DNA of 12,937 bases from Reyranella sp. (GTDB lineage: Bacteria; Pseudomonadota; Alphaproteobacteria; Reyranellales; Reyranellaceae). The position numbers and the translations under genes are program-made. The DNA is taken from positions 1 to 12,937 of the forward strand of contig JAUXRT010000753.1 in the NCBI GenBank assembly GCA_030681635.1, given 5' to 3'. Below the pieces are notes generated by a model, which saw nothing but the letters and a program-made list of their open reading frames with translations, had not been told where the DNA came from and searched no databases. This document shows, piece by piece, positions 12,754 to 12,937 of the stretch (position 1 is the first letter of the stretch; every line of letters starts with the position of its first letter).

Positions 12754-12937
12754 ATGTTTGAAGGTCTGAGCAAACGTCTGGGCGACGTATTCGACAAGCT
12801 GCGGGGGCGCGGAGCGCTCTCCGAGGCCGATGTCGACGCGGCCCTGCGCGAAGTTCGCACCGCCCTGCTCGAAGCCGACGTGGCCCTGCCCGTCGTCCGC
12901 GATTTCATCGATTCGGTCCGTCCCAAGGCGATCGGCG
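12754..12937 (+). CDS. ffh: Signal recognition particle protein Ffh, N-terminal fragment
   Basis: Partial gene: 61 codons from the ATG at 12754 to the window edge. The start MFEGLSKRLGDVFDKLRGRG, followed by LSEADVDAALREVRTALLEADV (22-43) and ALPVVRDFI (44-52), is the N-domain helical bundle of Ffh. That protein binds signal sequences and 4.5S RNA and, with FtsY, targets nascent membrane proteins. The GTPase and M domains lie outside the window. A purine-poor stretch precedes the ATG, with GGAG at 12737-12740 a rather distant 13 nt away, so the ribosome site is weak. In many proteobacteria rpsP-rimM-trmD-rplS follow ffh; that cannot be checked here. Confidence 0.96.
   Translation, partial: MFEGLSKRLGDVFDKLRGRGALSEADVDAALREVRTALLEADVALPVVRDFIDSVRPKAIG

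Noticed and set aside
12588..12926. 112-codon minus-strand open frame over ffh
   Set aside because: Antisense to the clearly conserved Ffh N domain; shadow frame.

Overview
The window is GC-rich, densely coded chromosomal DNA. Gene content and protein signatures point to an alphaproteobacterium. DapF carries the CGNATR variant of its active-site motif, tsaD and hemC diverge with gpsA downstream of tsaD, and dapF, ftsY and yciB are joined in one operon. A Rhodospirillales/Hyphomicrobiales-type lineage is likely, but I cannot fix the genus from sequence alone. There are no rRNA or tRNA genes, no CRISPR array, no insertion sequence and no recognisable phage or plasmid genes. Most of the window is core metabolism and housekeeping.

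Layout. (1) 1-2175, minus strand: the operon tsaD (tRNA t6A synthesis) > 2OG-Fe(II) oxygenase-like protein > gpsA (glycerol-3-phosphate dehydrogenase, cut by the window edge). (2) 2176-2220: a 45-bp divergent spacer with a symmetric palindrome. (3) 2221-3150, plus: hemC. (4) 3157-4695, minus: a TPR-like/SAM methyltransferase fusion, convergent with hemC. (5) 4769-7652, plus: an M48 lipoprotein protease overlapping a TusA-like sulfurtransferase, then pgk and a zinc-ribbon Nudix hydrolase. (6) 7654-11006, minus: GT8-like glycosyltransferase > dapF > ftsY > yciB, tightly packed. (7) 11052-11654, plus: a DsbA/HCCA-isomerase-family protein. (8) 11655-11941: an intergenic stretch rich in inverted repeats, with an intrinsic terminator for the gene to its right. 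(9) 11942-12598, minus: a CPBP-family intramembrane protease. (10) 12599-12753: a divergent regulatory region with a good sigma-70 promoter and a structured leader for ffh. (11) 12754 to the end, plus: ffh, truncated by the window edge.

How the genes fit together. FtsY and Ffh are the two GTPases of the signal recognition particle route that delivers membrane proteins. Their neighbours YciB and the CPBP protease are inner-membrane proteins, and the M48 protein is a predicted lipoprotein. DapF (diaminopimelate, peptidoglycan and lysine), GpsA (phospholipid backbone), HemC (tetrapyrroles), Pgk (glycolysis/gluconeogenesis) and TsaD (tRNA modification) are core enzymes. I found no clear new multi-gene defence or mobile system. 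The most interesting unexplained signals are non-coding: the mirror-symmetric tsaD/hemC spacer, the repeat-rich 11655-11865 region, and the ffh leader with two mutually exclusive hairpins. Less common gene contexts are a 2OG oxygenase inserted between tsaD and gpsA, and the M48-TusA overlap.
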